Of a DNA stretch of 64,000 bases, positions 1-11,090 are shown one piece after another. A program made the position numbers and the translations under genes. The first letter of the stretch is position 1. Every line of letters starts with the position of its first letter. This DNA comes from Flammula alnicola (Eukaryota; Basidiomycota; Agaricomycetes; Agaricales; Strophariaceae). The notes below the pieces were generated by a model. It did no database searches, was not told the origin of the DNA, and was given only the letters and a program-made list of their open reading frames with translations. Location of the stretch: NCBI GenBank assembly GCA_015499995.1, contig JADNRV010000025.1, forward strand, positions 124,001 to 188,000, written 5' to 3'.

Positions 1-631
1 GTCGGTTTTCCAGTGCACGCGGACTTCGGTCAACCCGTATCTTCCAACTCCGACTCCTTCTGAGTCCCGGCCCGCGCACGTCGCCCGCGCACGTCGTGTC
101 CTATACGCATGTCATCGCACCGCGCTTACCGCGCATTCACCTGCATAACTTTGAACTTACAGCCGTTTGCAAAAAGCTTGACACTTTTGCCTCTTGTTGC
201 AGAATTCAGAAGTAAACAAACGACCTCAAACCCTAGATTGGGACATGTGCTTCCAAGCTGACAACATCATCGCTGAATATATTTTAAAGGCCAATAAATA
301 TATTAAGGACTATCCTAATACCATCGAGATAATTTTTACGGCTCAGAATGCCACGGAAGAACAACAGGTTCTTGCATCATCATCCGCAAACTGAATCCAG
401 GGTTTAGCTGGATCCTCCGTGTATTGCAGCATTTATTTGGGCTCAAAGTCATCTAGCAATGCAGGAGGGATGTACTTAAGTTTACTGGATGACTTTTACA
501 ACATACAACAGCGTATTTATAGAGGGAAAGGTTCCCTCTGTTTTGTTCATTTCCAAATCCGGGAGTGTCAACCTTTTTGCAAACGACTGTAAACTCAGTT
601 TAAAAGCTCAGACTGTTGCAGCGTAGACGAC
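1..631. other. Left-edge stretch with no supported gene
   Basis: No recognisable gene. One open stretch on the + strand (about 194-397) starts without a good ATG and has an acidic, Asn/Ile-rich translation that I do not recognise. It could be a leftover exon related to the F-box relic just downstream, but nothing in the sequence proves that. Confidence 0.3.
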
Positions 632-897
632 ATGGACCGACTTCTCCTTCCAGCGGAAAACTTGTTCACCTTATCGTTCAGCAAATCAGAGATCGACACA
701 CATTAGCAATGTTGTCGTCATCGTGCAAAGCTCTATGTTCCGAGGCAGAAATATCGCTCTACCGATCCTGCACTGGCCGTGATATACCTATTTTACATAA
801 CCAACCCCGAATATTAGTGTGGAATCAAACCTGTACGAGAGACCAGTCACGTAAATGTCTGAAGCCAACGGCAGAAATAAAAAGGCAACAAACTTAA
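632..897 (+). pseudogene. F-box-like protein relic, frameshifted
   Basis: An ATG at 632 opens MDRLLLPAENL, which looks like the start of a fungal F-box (the usual LP-x-E-hydrophobic pattern). The rest of the motif continues in another frame: HLIVQQIRDRHTLAMLSSSC followed by KALCSEAEISLYRS, matching the helix-loop-helix and the conserved Cys/Ser-rich end of an F-box. One frame change near position 665 joins the two halves, and no leucine-rich-repeat body follows before the convergent APN1 gene. F-box proteins are SCF ubiquitin-ligase adaptors and form large, fast-turnover families in Agaricomycetes. The call rests on a short motif, so chance similarity remains possible. Confidence 0.35.
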
Positions 898-904
898 CGG
901 GTAG

Positions 905-2900
905 TCATTCATATTCACTTTCATCGTCATCATCTTCGACTTCGCGTTTGGAACCTTTTCTTTTCCGTTTTACCCCTCTGTCTTTCCCTTTGCTCGCTTT
1001 CTTCGTCTTCGCCTTTGAGCCTCCGTGGTTCTTCTCAGCTTCTTTCGAAGCGCTCTTGACCTGTTGCACGAGAGCATCAAAGTCAAGTTCAGTCTTCCCT
1101 CGAAGGCGATCAAGCTCGACTCTATTTCCAACGCCGCCAGGCTCTAGATCTCCGGCTTGGGGATCCAACTGACGATCAGCACATCCGGAAATGCGTTGTA
1201 AAACTGAGATCTCTGTCCCCCACACCTCCTTGGCTTGCTCAAAGGTTGGTGTCTCAAGAATGAGCGGGATACCTTGGGTACGTGGATCACTGAGGATGTG
1301 ACGGAAGGTTTGGAGACCCAAGTGGCCTCTGTAATAGGCGGTCAGACCTGTAATTTGGATGACGAGGAGTGTACTCACAGGCCGACATTTTCGTGCCTGT
1401 CCTTCTTGGAATTGAACTCGGCCTTAGAGTCGTTCAGATGCATGCCGCATAGATATTTGAGCCCTATCTTTTCATCGAATTCTTTCACTAGGGGGCCATA
1501 ATCGTCTGAGAACTCGTAAAAGGGGCAGAAAATAAATAAAACGCACTCGTCTTGCTATACAAAGTTTCAGAGTGTTAGCAAACCAGCCTAAATGGTGCAA
1601 CAGTAAATTGGGAAACATACTCCCAGCCCTCCTTGGTTCTGATATCATAGCCCTGGAAGAAATCAGGACACAACATCAAGTAACACATCACGCGAAACGT
1701 ACTGCAGTGAAAGCATGACCTGGGTTCATCATCGTAATCGTCAAGCTAGGCCGGACGAGGAGAAAGGGCCGAAGCCCGCGAAGACATACATGTATCAATG
1801 CAAACTCCAACACGTGTCTTGTCTTCTACTCGCTCAATAATACCTGCAAGATGAGAGAAATCCGAGCCGATGATGTTCCTAGCACCAGCCTTGATCATAT
1901 CATATAGGCTAATTATCGGAGGAGAGGCGTAAAGGACATACCATATTCTCCAATACGGCAGTGACGCCCTCCGTCTCCTTATGTGCACGATTGATACACT
2001 CCGCTATGAGAGCGAGCGAAGTGTCGGTACTTGTTTCGCCTACTGTTGAGCCTGGACTGAACAATGAAGAGCGTCATAACGAGCCAGACGTAGTAAAGCG
2101 TGTAGAATGGACGTACTGAAAGTTATACAACTCCAACCCTAGAGCTTGACATCGTTTGAGGTCGTCGAGGAAGCAAACATAGGACTTTTCGCGTTTATCT
2201 CTATATCATAATCATGGCGCTGTCAGCAAAGTATTCTGGTCACTGGTCACCCATGTCGAAAGTAAATGTGACTCACTTGTCTGGATTACCCAGGTTAATT
2301 AGGTAGCTCCCGTGAGGGAGTACCATCTTGCTCGTGTACTTGTGCTCTTGCATCCTCTTCTTGAACTCCGTAATCGAGTCGTTGGTCAAAGGAGGAGATG
2401 TCCACTTCCGTTGTGACTTCACGAATAGAGCAAACGCATTGGCACTGTGAAAGCGATGCGAAACAGATCAGCCAGGAAAAAAAAAGTAAATCATCTACAA
2501 GACAACGTAAAACGAACCCAATGGAAACTGCGTTGACGACAGCATTCTCCACCCCTCCTGCAGCAGACACGTGTGCTCCGACCATCCACGGGCTGTCGAC
2601 CCGTTGGAGAAACGTTGTAGGATCCACTTCCAACCCCTTGGCCTTTTCCTTGCCTTTCGTCTGGCGACGTCTTTTTGACGGGCCTTCCTCCAGATCATCG
2701 TCGTTGTCGCTTAGAATAGCTTTATCTGAGACCAAGTTTGAGTACAAATACTCAAGGATATGTATTTTCGTACGTGACTTACTTCCTGAAGGAACCGAGC
2801 GACTAGCAGAATCATGGCTTGGTTTCATTCTCTTTGCAGAGGGTTGCTCATCCGAAACGCCATGGGTGGCTGCACGAGTTGATTGTCGCGTTTTAACCAT
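905..2900 (-). CDS. APN1: AP endonuclease, endonuclease IV family (APN1)
   Basis: This is a DNA-(apurinic/apyrimidinic) endonuclease of the EndoIV family. It is a tri-zinc TIM barrel that cuts 5' of abasic sites and trims blocked 3' ends in base-excision repair. In exon order the family motifs are visible: GAHVSAAGG at the barrel start, [21 protein letters not shown]-x-[42 protein letters not shown] and ILETPT. They supply the His, Glu and Asp metal ligands. The start at 2900 ([11 protein letters not shown]) gives a basic, disordered N-terminal leader of about 90 residues before the barrel. The C-terminus is a Lys/Arg stretch followed by an acidic DDDDESEYE end. Both tails look like nuclear-targeting or DNA-binding extensions. 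About seven short introns interrupt the gene. No mitochondrial presequence is evident. Confidence 0.93.
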
Positions 2901-3232
2901 TAAGCTTTTCGAAAATATGGTGCAGGCCACAAAAGATGCTTGCGTATGTGCCGATGCTACATACAAGATAAGAAGGGCGCAAGGTCGTGAACATGAACAA
3001 GCACCGATATGAGACGTCGGTGAATTTGTCCCTGAAATAATCCGGGCCGGCGTTCTCCGTTCAGCCATTGGCAATATGAGAGGTATGTGAAATACAAAGA
3101 TTCCAAGACTATAATGTTATGTACATTAGAAAGGGAAATGAGAAGCGGGATTTGGAAACCCGCCAAGTCGATATATTAGTATTCCGAAGTCCAACCAAGC
3201 GCCAAGCGCTGTCCAACAGCACAGTTTAAACA

Positions 3233-5392
3233 TCAACACTCCCGAACATATCGCTTTACTACCTCTGTCAACGGGCTTGTCCACCTCGGATCATCGAAAA
3301 TCACCGCATGATCCAGTCGTGGATTGAAAAGCACCTCCAACTTCCCTTCAGCATCCGCCGTCCCAGACAACGAAGTTCCATATCCGCCACCCCCACCACG
3401 ACCTCTATCCAAGATACTACCCCTAACCCCCGACTCCTCTTCATCAACGAGTTCACTGTCAGAAAGATCCACCTTCCCAATCCAATTCTCCTTCCACTTG
3501 ACCTCGCGGGTCAAATAACGGCGGATAGCTTCAGACGGTACGATCTGGTCCATCCCACCCAAAACAACAGCCACATTCCTTCCCTTCCGCCTAACGACCC
3601 CATCCGTCGACTCTTCAACACCATCGCCATTCACAAAAGCCCCGATTTCCTCGCGCCATATCCCACCCTCCGTCCAAAAGAAAGAGCGATATAGGGTACG
3701 AGCTATATCCGCATCCCGACTGGCGAAATACCACAGTTGCCATGCCGACGCAGAGGAAAACCAAGAGGGTTCGGGTCGCTTCGTCAGAGGCATGTTTTGA
3801 GGCGATGAAGCTGTGGGTAAAGCAAGGTCTGTCTCGAGGTTGAGGTCGTGAGCGCTGCCTAGCGTGTGAGGGCAAACGGTGGATGGTTCACGATATAAAA
3901 AGTTGTGTGCGACGGCTGGGTTGGATAGGAGGATGGGAATGGGGTCGACAAGAACGAGATGAGCGATTTTCTTCGCTAGGCGACTACCAGGGGCCATTTC
4001 TACCGCAGCAGAAACGGAAGGCTCCGTCGAACCAGAGGTAGATTTCTCGACGAGGTCAGTATCGACACACTCTCGAACGATCCACCCCGCGACGAAAGTC
4101 CCATAAGAGTGTGCAGATAGCAGGACACGATCCCATCCTGTTCTTCTGCTCTCTGATCCTAACGTTTCGCGTTGACCACTTAGAAGTGGCCTACGAATTT
4201 CAGCATCGGCGTCTTCGACGGGATTAAGCTGGCGTTCTTTCCGAAGAACAGCCTCCTCTTCCTCTTGTAACGACTCTAAAATGAGGTTCAGAGATGCGAG
4301 CATCAGCCCGCGTGGCGGTACCGAGCGGGGAGTCATGTGCATGCAGATGGACATCATTTCAGGAAGAAGAATTCCGACATCCGAATCTCCACCATAAATG
4401 ATAGAGCGAAGGAATGAAATATATGGGTATAAACCAATCTGCGAATATGAACGTATGAATGGTCTATTGATGTCACGAAACAGTTGGAGGACGTACACCG
4501 ATGCCATGGAGGAATACAACGGGAAGTTTCGATGCTGAGGTATGCTGTCGATACCAGTATGGAGTGACTACGCCAGGAGGTGCAGGTCGTGAGAGGAAAT
4601 AAAGAACAGGCCTGGGTGGAAATGTGCGCCTCCACTCTGGTTCACGAGGCGTGTAGTGCTTGAATCCGAGGTATGCGAGCACGACTGAGGTATACGCATC
4701 AACCAGAGCAACGATCTGAGAAGGTGTCAATCAGTATACGAATCAGCATAGAAGAGGCAGACTTACCATGTACCAAATCAGTGGTCTATGCAACATGAGT
4801 ACTGGATCAAGGGTGATCCTCATACTGCGCAAGCGATCTCCGCTGGAATGCCCTTCGTCCAGTTCCTTTCCAACAATTTTCTCTATTTCCTTGAGATATC
4901 CGTCCAATTCTTCCCTGTAGTCCTCGATGCTGGTTTCTTCTCGTGACGAGGAGAAAAGTGCCCAGAGGAGCCAATCGATGACGTCCTCTCTTTTTGGCGT
5001 GGTATTATTCGGAAGAAACCATCCGGTCGGGTATGGGGCGTCTGTAGAAGAGCCATGTCTCCCTGCTTCTATGCATCTATTGAAGATGAGCTGTCGTTGT
5101 ACGCGTGTAAGTGTAGGCGGAGGGTGTCTAGGCGGCTACTCTTGACGATTTAGTGTGTGACTTCCGGTATGAATTGATGTTAACTCACCGATTGAAGACG
5201 TGAGCGCCTAGGAAGGTATACAAACAGGTAAAATGCAGCCTCCGCGGTCGCGGCGAGGGCGAGTGGTAAATTGAACCAATCTGGTTTTAAAGCGCAGCAC
5301 ACGAGGTACGCAACACTAGCTGGAGCGACAACGCGAAGGGCACCGATGCCCAGTCGGATTTTGATATAATCAAGAAGACTATTCCCAATCAT
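3233..5392 (-). CDS. Alpha/beta-hydrolase fold protein, membrane-anchored
   Basis: The N-terminus (start 5392, MIGNSLLDYIKIRLG) carries two hydrophobic stretches within the first 65 residues, suggesting a membrane anchor. The hydrolase core begins with VVFLHGIG, the oxyanion-hole strand. It continues with a nucleophile elbow LLSAHSYGTF, where the usual first Gly of GxSxG is Ala. An acid region GGMDQIVPSEAIRRYL follows, then a C-terminal LDHAVIFDD carrying the likely catalytic His. The triad Ser-Asp-His therefore looks complete. Long, poorly conserved loops (Glu-rich after the elbow, Gly-rich before the His) are usual in fungal members. The substrate cannot be read from sequence; lipid ester or peptide hydrolysis are both possible. 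It is convergent with nothing and co-oriented with APN1, 332 bp away. Confidence 0.85.
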
Positions 5393-5990
5393 GTTGGCGT
5401 AGAAATCTTCAGAGATATGGACCTGTGTCGATTAGCACTGTTGCATGTTTGCATATCGGTTAGAAATGTTGTGGCGTCAGTTGAGTTGAGCTTGGCTTTC
5501 CATCCTCCTGCCGCGTTCTTGTGCCGGTGGTTGTTTGCGTATCCACTTTCCGCCAAATTTAGAGCACAGCCACGCGACCGAACTTTGAGCTTGACTCCTC
5601 GAACCTTAACTTCATAAACACAAAAGACCGTACGGTTCTGGAGGAGAATTGCTGCTTGCCCAGGCTTGCCTTGGTGACCAGAGCACGTGGCCTTAGTTGG
5701 AACACCTGAAGTGCAACTCAAGGTGCTGATGGAGTACGCCAGTCGCCGACTCATGAATTATTTATTGTTCTACTGACGTTCTTGGTTGGCCAGAATTTAC
5801 CTGATGTCCTGCCGCTTGAACCTTCTGAGCTCCGTCAAGCCAAAAGAGATAACAGATTACTTATAATCTTATCTATGTTCAAAAACGGCGGTCTGCCGGC
5901 TGGCCCAAGGCTATGCGAGCGCTTCTTCTTGACATGAGAAGAAACCCACGCCCATGCCTCGAGTGTCGCATCTTGTCTCTTGCCTTAATC
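5393..5990. other. Intergenic, divergent promoter region
   Basis: This lies between the hydrolase start (-) and the broken patatin/NLR gene (+). A 121-codon open stretch on the - strand (5389-5754) overlaps the hydrolase start and has no recognisable features, so I do not call it. No other structure is seen. Confidence 0.4.
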
Positions 5991-7783
5991 ATGGAGACGT
6001 CCCTTCCTAGCCCTGCTCACCAGACAATCGATGAAAAATCGCCTGTGAATCTTCTTTCGCTTGGTGAGCGGTACTTTGTATCTCCTTTTGCCTTTAGACT
6101 GATATACTGCTGGCGGATAGATGGCGGCGGTATACGTGGTGTCTCCGAGCTCACTATTCTCCATGAAATAATGTTGCGCGTTCAGTCGCGAAAGGGACTG
6201 GCTGAGGTCCCTAAACCTTGCGACTACTTCCATCTCATTGGGGGTACCAGTACCGGCGGGCAAGTGATCATCGTTTATTGCAAATGGGCACCGATTTATG
6301 ATACCGATTTCCTTCAGCCTCATATCGATCATGCTTGGACGGCTGCAGATGATGATCAAGTAGGCTATGGAAAACTACAATCTCATTGCCGAGAAAATAT
6401 TCAGCAACAAAAATCGAAAGCGGAAAGTACAAGATGGAAGTTTTTAAATCCACGACCTTGAAAGAAGAGATTCAGAAGATCGTCGCGGGAGCATTTGAGG
6501 GCTACACCGGAGAAGAGTTCATGTTCGATCACAGTGTGGCAAACGAGATGGGTAAAGCGTAAGTGGATTCCAAGTTCTGGATGCTTCCGCTGATTTCCCT
6601 TGTTCCAGATTCGTCTGTGCTGTCGCAGCAGATAATATGCGTTTCATCGCGCGGTTCCGCACGTATCGGGTGGACAAGAATCAAAGCACCAACTGCAAAA
6701 TCTGGGAGGCAGCTCGCGCCACTAGCGCTGCGGCCACGTTTTTCAAACGGATCGACATAGCTATTAGAGATTGGCAGCTGTGACCGGCTTTCGAACCTCG
6801 ACACATCCATTCAACTCTCGCTAAACAACCCCAGAATGCGTCCAGATAATAATGCGGCTGCTATTCTTGGAATGCTCTCCCTCTTACCCAATGGATTTCC
6901 GGGTGATGCAACAAGCTTGGATCAGTTGAGGCGCCAGCTACCAGAAGATATTCAGCTGGACAAGCTTTTGCAGACCCTGATGCGAGTGTCCCTGGCCTAC
7001 GGTGATACAACTCTTACTCCCTCCTGAATTCGGGTCCTCTCACCCATCCGTCACTTCTGTGCACATGTAACTGTCCAGCCAAGTCTTGGTGCCCATATTC
7101 TGGCTTTCTACGTCGAGCTGATCACCAAAAACAGTGAATATTCTGATGGCACTTTACATCCTATAATTCGACCTGAGCTACTCAACATGCATTCTGTCTT
7201 CCTTGTTGGGTACAACATCGCTCCAGTCGATGAGACTTTGGTCCAGGCTTCTATTGATTACACGGGCTGGGCATTGTATGTCGGTAACCCAGTGGATGAT
7301 GTCATTCATTTGGCAATTAAAAGTGGACCACGATAGCTTTTACTTGCGCACTGTATCCTTCGCGTCTCTAGGGTGTACATGCGCCGAGGTCAGCTCGACG
7401 ATGCAGAAACATGGTTCAAGCGTGCCATCGAGCTCTATCACAAAGCACAGGATGTTCTTGCTGAAGGAAACAGTCTCGATTCTCTCGGGGACCTGTGCAT
7501 GCGACGAGATCAGCTCGACGACGCGGAAACATTGTTCAAGCATGCCATCGAGCTCTATCACAAAGCACAGAGCATTCTTAGTGAAGCAAACGGTCTCTGG
7601 TCTCTCGGGGACCTGCATATGCAACAAGAGCAACTTGACGAGGCCGAAACATCGTTCAAGCGTGCCATAGAGCTCTATCGGCAAGCACAGAATCTTGGTG
7701 GTGAAGGCACAGCCGCGCGGCTCTACAGAAATTGCAAATGCAACGGACTCAAGGTCTCCTTAGCGCTCCATGAAAATAGGTAG
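5991..7783 (+). pseudogene. Decayed patatin-NLR-TPR (fungal NOD-like receptor)
   Basis: The ATG at 5991 leads through a clean intron (6064-6120) into LLSLDGGGIRG and then GGTSTGG, the oxyanion and nucleophile motifs of a patatin phospholipase. The domain then breaks. The junction after GGTSTGG is out of frame. A TAG replaces an expected acidic codon near 6361, and one extra T near 6446 shifts the frame before FKSTTLKEEIQKIV. The patatin resumes to YRVDKNQSTNCKIWEAARAT and stops at DWQL, before the catalytic Asp motif. Directly downstream, without the NB-ARC/NACHT core, come LSLNNPRMRPDN and ILGMLSLLPNG, typical of the post-NTPase helical part of agaricomycete STAND proteins. A TGA near 7025 follows, then three TPR units (7379 on). 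The original architecture was probably patatin effector, NTPase switch, TPR sensor. The NTPase is deleted. Confidence 0.8.
7379..7710 (+). repeat. Three 120-bp coding TPR repeats
   Basis: Units start at 7379, 7499 and 7619, exactly 120 bp apart, each encoding a 40-residue TPR of the form QLDDAETWFKRAIELYHKAQ. The third unit is partial. Neighbouring units are strongly alike at DNA level, including synonymous positions, which points to recent duplication or gene conversion rather than ancient divergence. They are the C-terminal sensor part of the broken NLR gene. Confidence 0.8.
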
Positions 7784-8081
7784 GACTACCGCTTCTGAAT
7801 TGACACTGAAGGCTAATAGAATTATATTATAGGATATGTTTGCCATGTCGCCGCAATAAAGAGACTGGGTAGTGTTCAGTAGTTGTCAATTAGTTCTAAC
7901 TTTTGTAATCGTGAGATTTTGGATGATATGCTCTGTGTTCGGTATACGGTGCGTGCTTGACGTATCTGCAATGGTTATACATAGTATTACAATGTCGGAA
8001 ATATAGCGAGTTAAACTAACAGAATACCCTCCCAAGAAAATCGTGACGAGGTTGAACGTCCCCTCAGAGTAACTACTATTG

Positions 8082-10615
8082 CTAAACAGAGTTGGAGGTG
8101 CCCAAAGCCTGTGCCACACCCGCACCGCCCTCGCCCGCCTCTATCCTCCTCTGTATCGTGTCCAAAATCTTAAGCGTATATTCAATCTTCGGCCACACAG
8201 TCGTATACAGCTCCCTGTTCTTATTCCCCATGACCGTCTCCACATCGCCTCTTACCTCCTCGACCAGTGGGCGGATGCTCATTCGCAGCGCGTCTATAAG
8301 GGGCTCTTCGAGCGATTGCAGGAGGTAGGACGGCGAGGGGAGTTTTGGCGACAACGGAGGGGATGGCGGACGCGCGGTGTAGGCTTTCAGAGCGGCCTTG
8401 AGTGTGTCTAGGGTATCGGAGCTGGATTGTTGGGCAGCGGTGTAGGTCTGCAGGCGTTGTTCGATCTGGAGGAGACGTAAGTCGACCATGATCAGAAGTC
8501 GGGGGATATGGCAGAAAAAAAAAGGAGACGCACCTGTAACACCCTCTCGAAGCTCTCTTGTCTGCTCTGCCTCTCCGTAACGACTTCCTGCTCCAGCCTA
8601 TCCACGTTTAAAAGCATATCCCCTATCTCCGTCGCCAGCTCGCCAATCTCGCTACCCGTACTCGATATCTTCTGTTGCATCTCCGCGATCTTCGCCTGGG
8701 TCGCAGCCTCGTCCTCCTCCCTCTTCCTATCCCTTGCACTTTGCTCCTGGGCATGCGAGTGCTGAATCTCCTCGACCTTGCTCTCAAGAAGATACTTGAA
8801 ATCGTGCTGTCTTTCGCGGTCGGACTGAACGAAATCGTTCCGCAGCGTCGACAACGTATGCTCAAACCGAGCGAGTTTTTCATGGTATTCTTCCAGCTCG
8901 CTCTGCGTCGGCGTTGCGTCTTTGTGCTCCTGTGCTCGCCCCAAGGTCGGTCCATCAAGCGACTCGGACACTCGCCGCCGTTTCCGGGTGGGAAGTGGTA
9001 TTTTGCCGCTAGTGGTGCTCCCAATTGGCTGGTCAACATTCATTGCCGAACCAGCAACACCAGCACCACCTTCCTCCTCCTCGTCCGAATAGTCGCCAGG
9101 CAGGAAAAGCGCCGGAGGCGGCTTGTACTTCCTAATATCACCCAACATCTCCTTCATCTGCTCCACCGTCGTGTTGAGCTCGCTGACGAACTTGACGATC
9201 TCGGCGTACTTTTCTCTGTCCTCTGGTGCGGTCTGTTGTGGTGCGACGGGCCATGAGGCGGTTTTGAGCAGGAGTTCCTGTGATTGCTTGTAGGACTGCC
9301 TCGCTTCGTCGCATCGGGAGGCAAGCGCGGCTAGTTGCGTGTTGAGTCGTGCCTTGGCATCCTCGTTGAGAGACGCATATATCCGGCTCTCCTTGGCTTT
9401 TAGAGCTGTCTCATGCTCTTCGTCGAGGACAGCAATACGTTCGCGGGCCTGAGCACAATCGGAAAAGATCCTGGAATTCGCAGAGATGGAAAAGAAGGAA
9501 AGAAGGTGGGTTAACGAATTTGTTTCACGCTGGAAGGGAAAGAAAAAGAGAAGAAAAATAATGCTCACTTTATCCTTTGTTCCCACATCGCCACTTTCTC
9601 CTCTGCACTTGGCTCAGGCGCTAGCGATTTCTCTGTTTCGAGTTTCAAAGATTTCGGAAATACAGGCAATGGGTAAGGGGGCTGCATTGGTGCAGGGGCC
9701 TCTGGAGGCGGCGGTGGCGGAGCACTGTCAGGAGGGGGTGGGATCTGGATGCGCTGATTAGATACGTATTATCGGAGAACACGGGAATGTAATAGGATGA
9801 GTGAATGGATGGCGACTAACATTGGTCGTTGTTTTGCTTGAGAAATTGGCCCTGGGTTGTGTTGGAGGTACAGTGGTCGAAGAAGATGGTCCAGTAGGAG
9901 AAATTGACATATTCGCAAATATTTCTGTTGCGCTTGTCGCAGTCGTGGGTGGAGTTGGGAGTGGTCCTGTAGGGCCTACGGTAGTCAAAGAAGCACTTTT
10001 GAGGGATACTGAGGACTGTGCATTTGTGGTGGTGGTACTCATTGCTGTTGCAGAAGGTGGTGGTTGCGATTGAGCCGCTATGTTTGGGTTCGTGTGGTTG
10101 TCCGTTACAGCGTTGTCGAAGCTCATTCTCCTCGACTTCCACTCCGTACCTGTACTTGACGCGATGCTATCCTTTCTTGGTCTCCGCGAATCGCCACTAG
10201 GCGACCTCGACTCATGCGATGCTCGAGATGGAGATCTCGACACCCGCCGACCCCCGAAAGACCGGCGTCGAAAGTCGTCGCGCTCAAAATCACGATCGTC
10301 ACGGTACGACCGTCGACTAGAGGAGGCTACTGGACTCCGTTCGTCGTTCCAGCTGTCCCGCCTTGCAGTGTCTCGATCTCTATATTTGTTGCGATTGGAG
10401 GGACGACGGGGTAAAGTCGCTGTCTCCCAAGCGTCGTCGGATGGATGCACAAATAAGCAAGTCACACCACGCCTGCACCCGCCGTCTATCGGACGGCCGT
10501 CATCGTCGAAATGCTAAACGTGAAAGGAATGGTTAAAGATCGTAAAGAAGGAGGACGATGTCCACAATGAGATCAATACATGCCGTAAATCATGGTTAGG
10601 GTTGTCCACATTCCA
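8082..10615 (-). CDS. Zinc-finger (CCCH-like) and coiled-coil protein, 5' end uncertain
   Basis: Reading from the 5' end, a short exon (10580-10615) gives NVDNPNHDLRH and an intron follows (10514-10579). The next exon begins HFDDDGRPIDGG, then CRRGVTCLFVH, a C-x5-C-x3-H spacing like the second half of a CCCH zinc finger. An Arg/Ser/Asp-rich segment, a Ser/Thr/Pro-rich linker and a Pro-rich stretch come next. A long coiled coil (about 250 residues) follows, split by a basic RKRRRVSES patch that could be a nuclear signal. The protein ends with a further helical segment. The combination suggests an RNA-binding scaffold, but I do not recognise an orthologue of known function. No ATG is found in frame with the first exon: an in-frame TAA precedes it and no AG acceptor separates the two, so the true start is unresolved. 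Confidence 0.7.
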
Positions 10616-11090
10616 AAGTTAAATTCAACGTACGAAACATCGTATCTTGTGCTTGAACATAGTTAACCCAAGTTTCAGCAAATACGCTATCACCAGAGAT
10701 CTAACTTGGACGGAATGCAGAGAGAAGAAAAGTAAATTTTTGAGGATTGTGAGAATAGGCAGCGAAAGAGAAGTGGCTGTGAAACCTCTGTCGACAGAAA
10801 TACTTCCGCCCAGCTTCCGCCCGCCTTACTTATATATAACCTCCAATTCACATTTCTTTTGTCACCAACCACACCTCGGTCAGTGGTCAATGAGCCACTG
10901 CTGATCCCTTTTACTTTACATAACCCGCAGCCGATGATAACAATAATGAACCGAGTTACGAGAACGCAGGGCCCTTGCTCCAACAATCCAAAGCAATTTG
11001 CGTAAAAAACAGATGGAGAGCAAGCCAATGAGGTAAAAAAAAAAAAACGTACGGTATAGTATACTTATTATAACGATGCATAACGAAGGT
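10616..11090. other. Intergenic between zinc-finger gene and VPS11
   Basis: This is about 475 bp holding the 3' flank of VPS11 and the upstream region of the zinc-finger gene. A poly-A run near 11036-11047 is the only simple feature. No gene is seen. Confidence 0.4.

Noticed and set aside
5389..5754. 121-codon frame upstream of the hydrolase
   Set aside because: Overlaps the hydrolase start, shows no family features and looks like a chance opening.
8675..9256. 193-codon + strand frame
   Set aside because: Antisense shadow of the coiled-coil exon of the zinc-finger gene.
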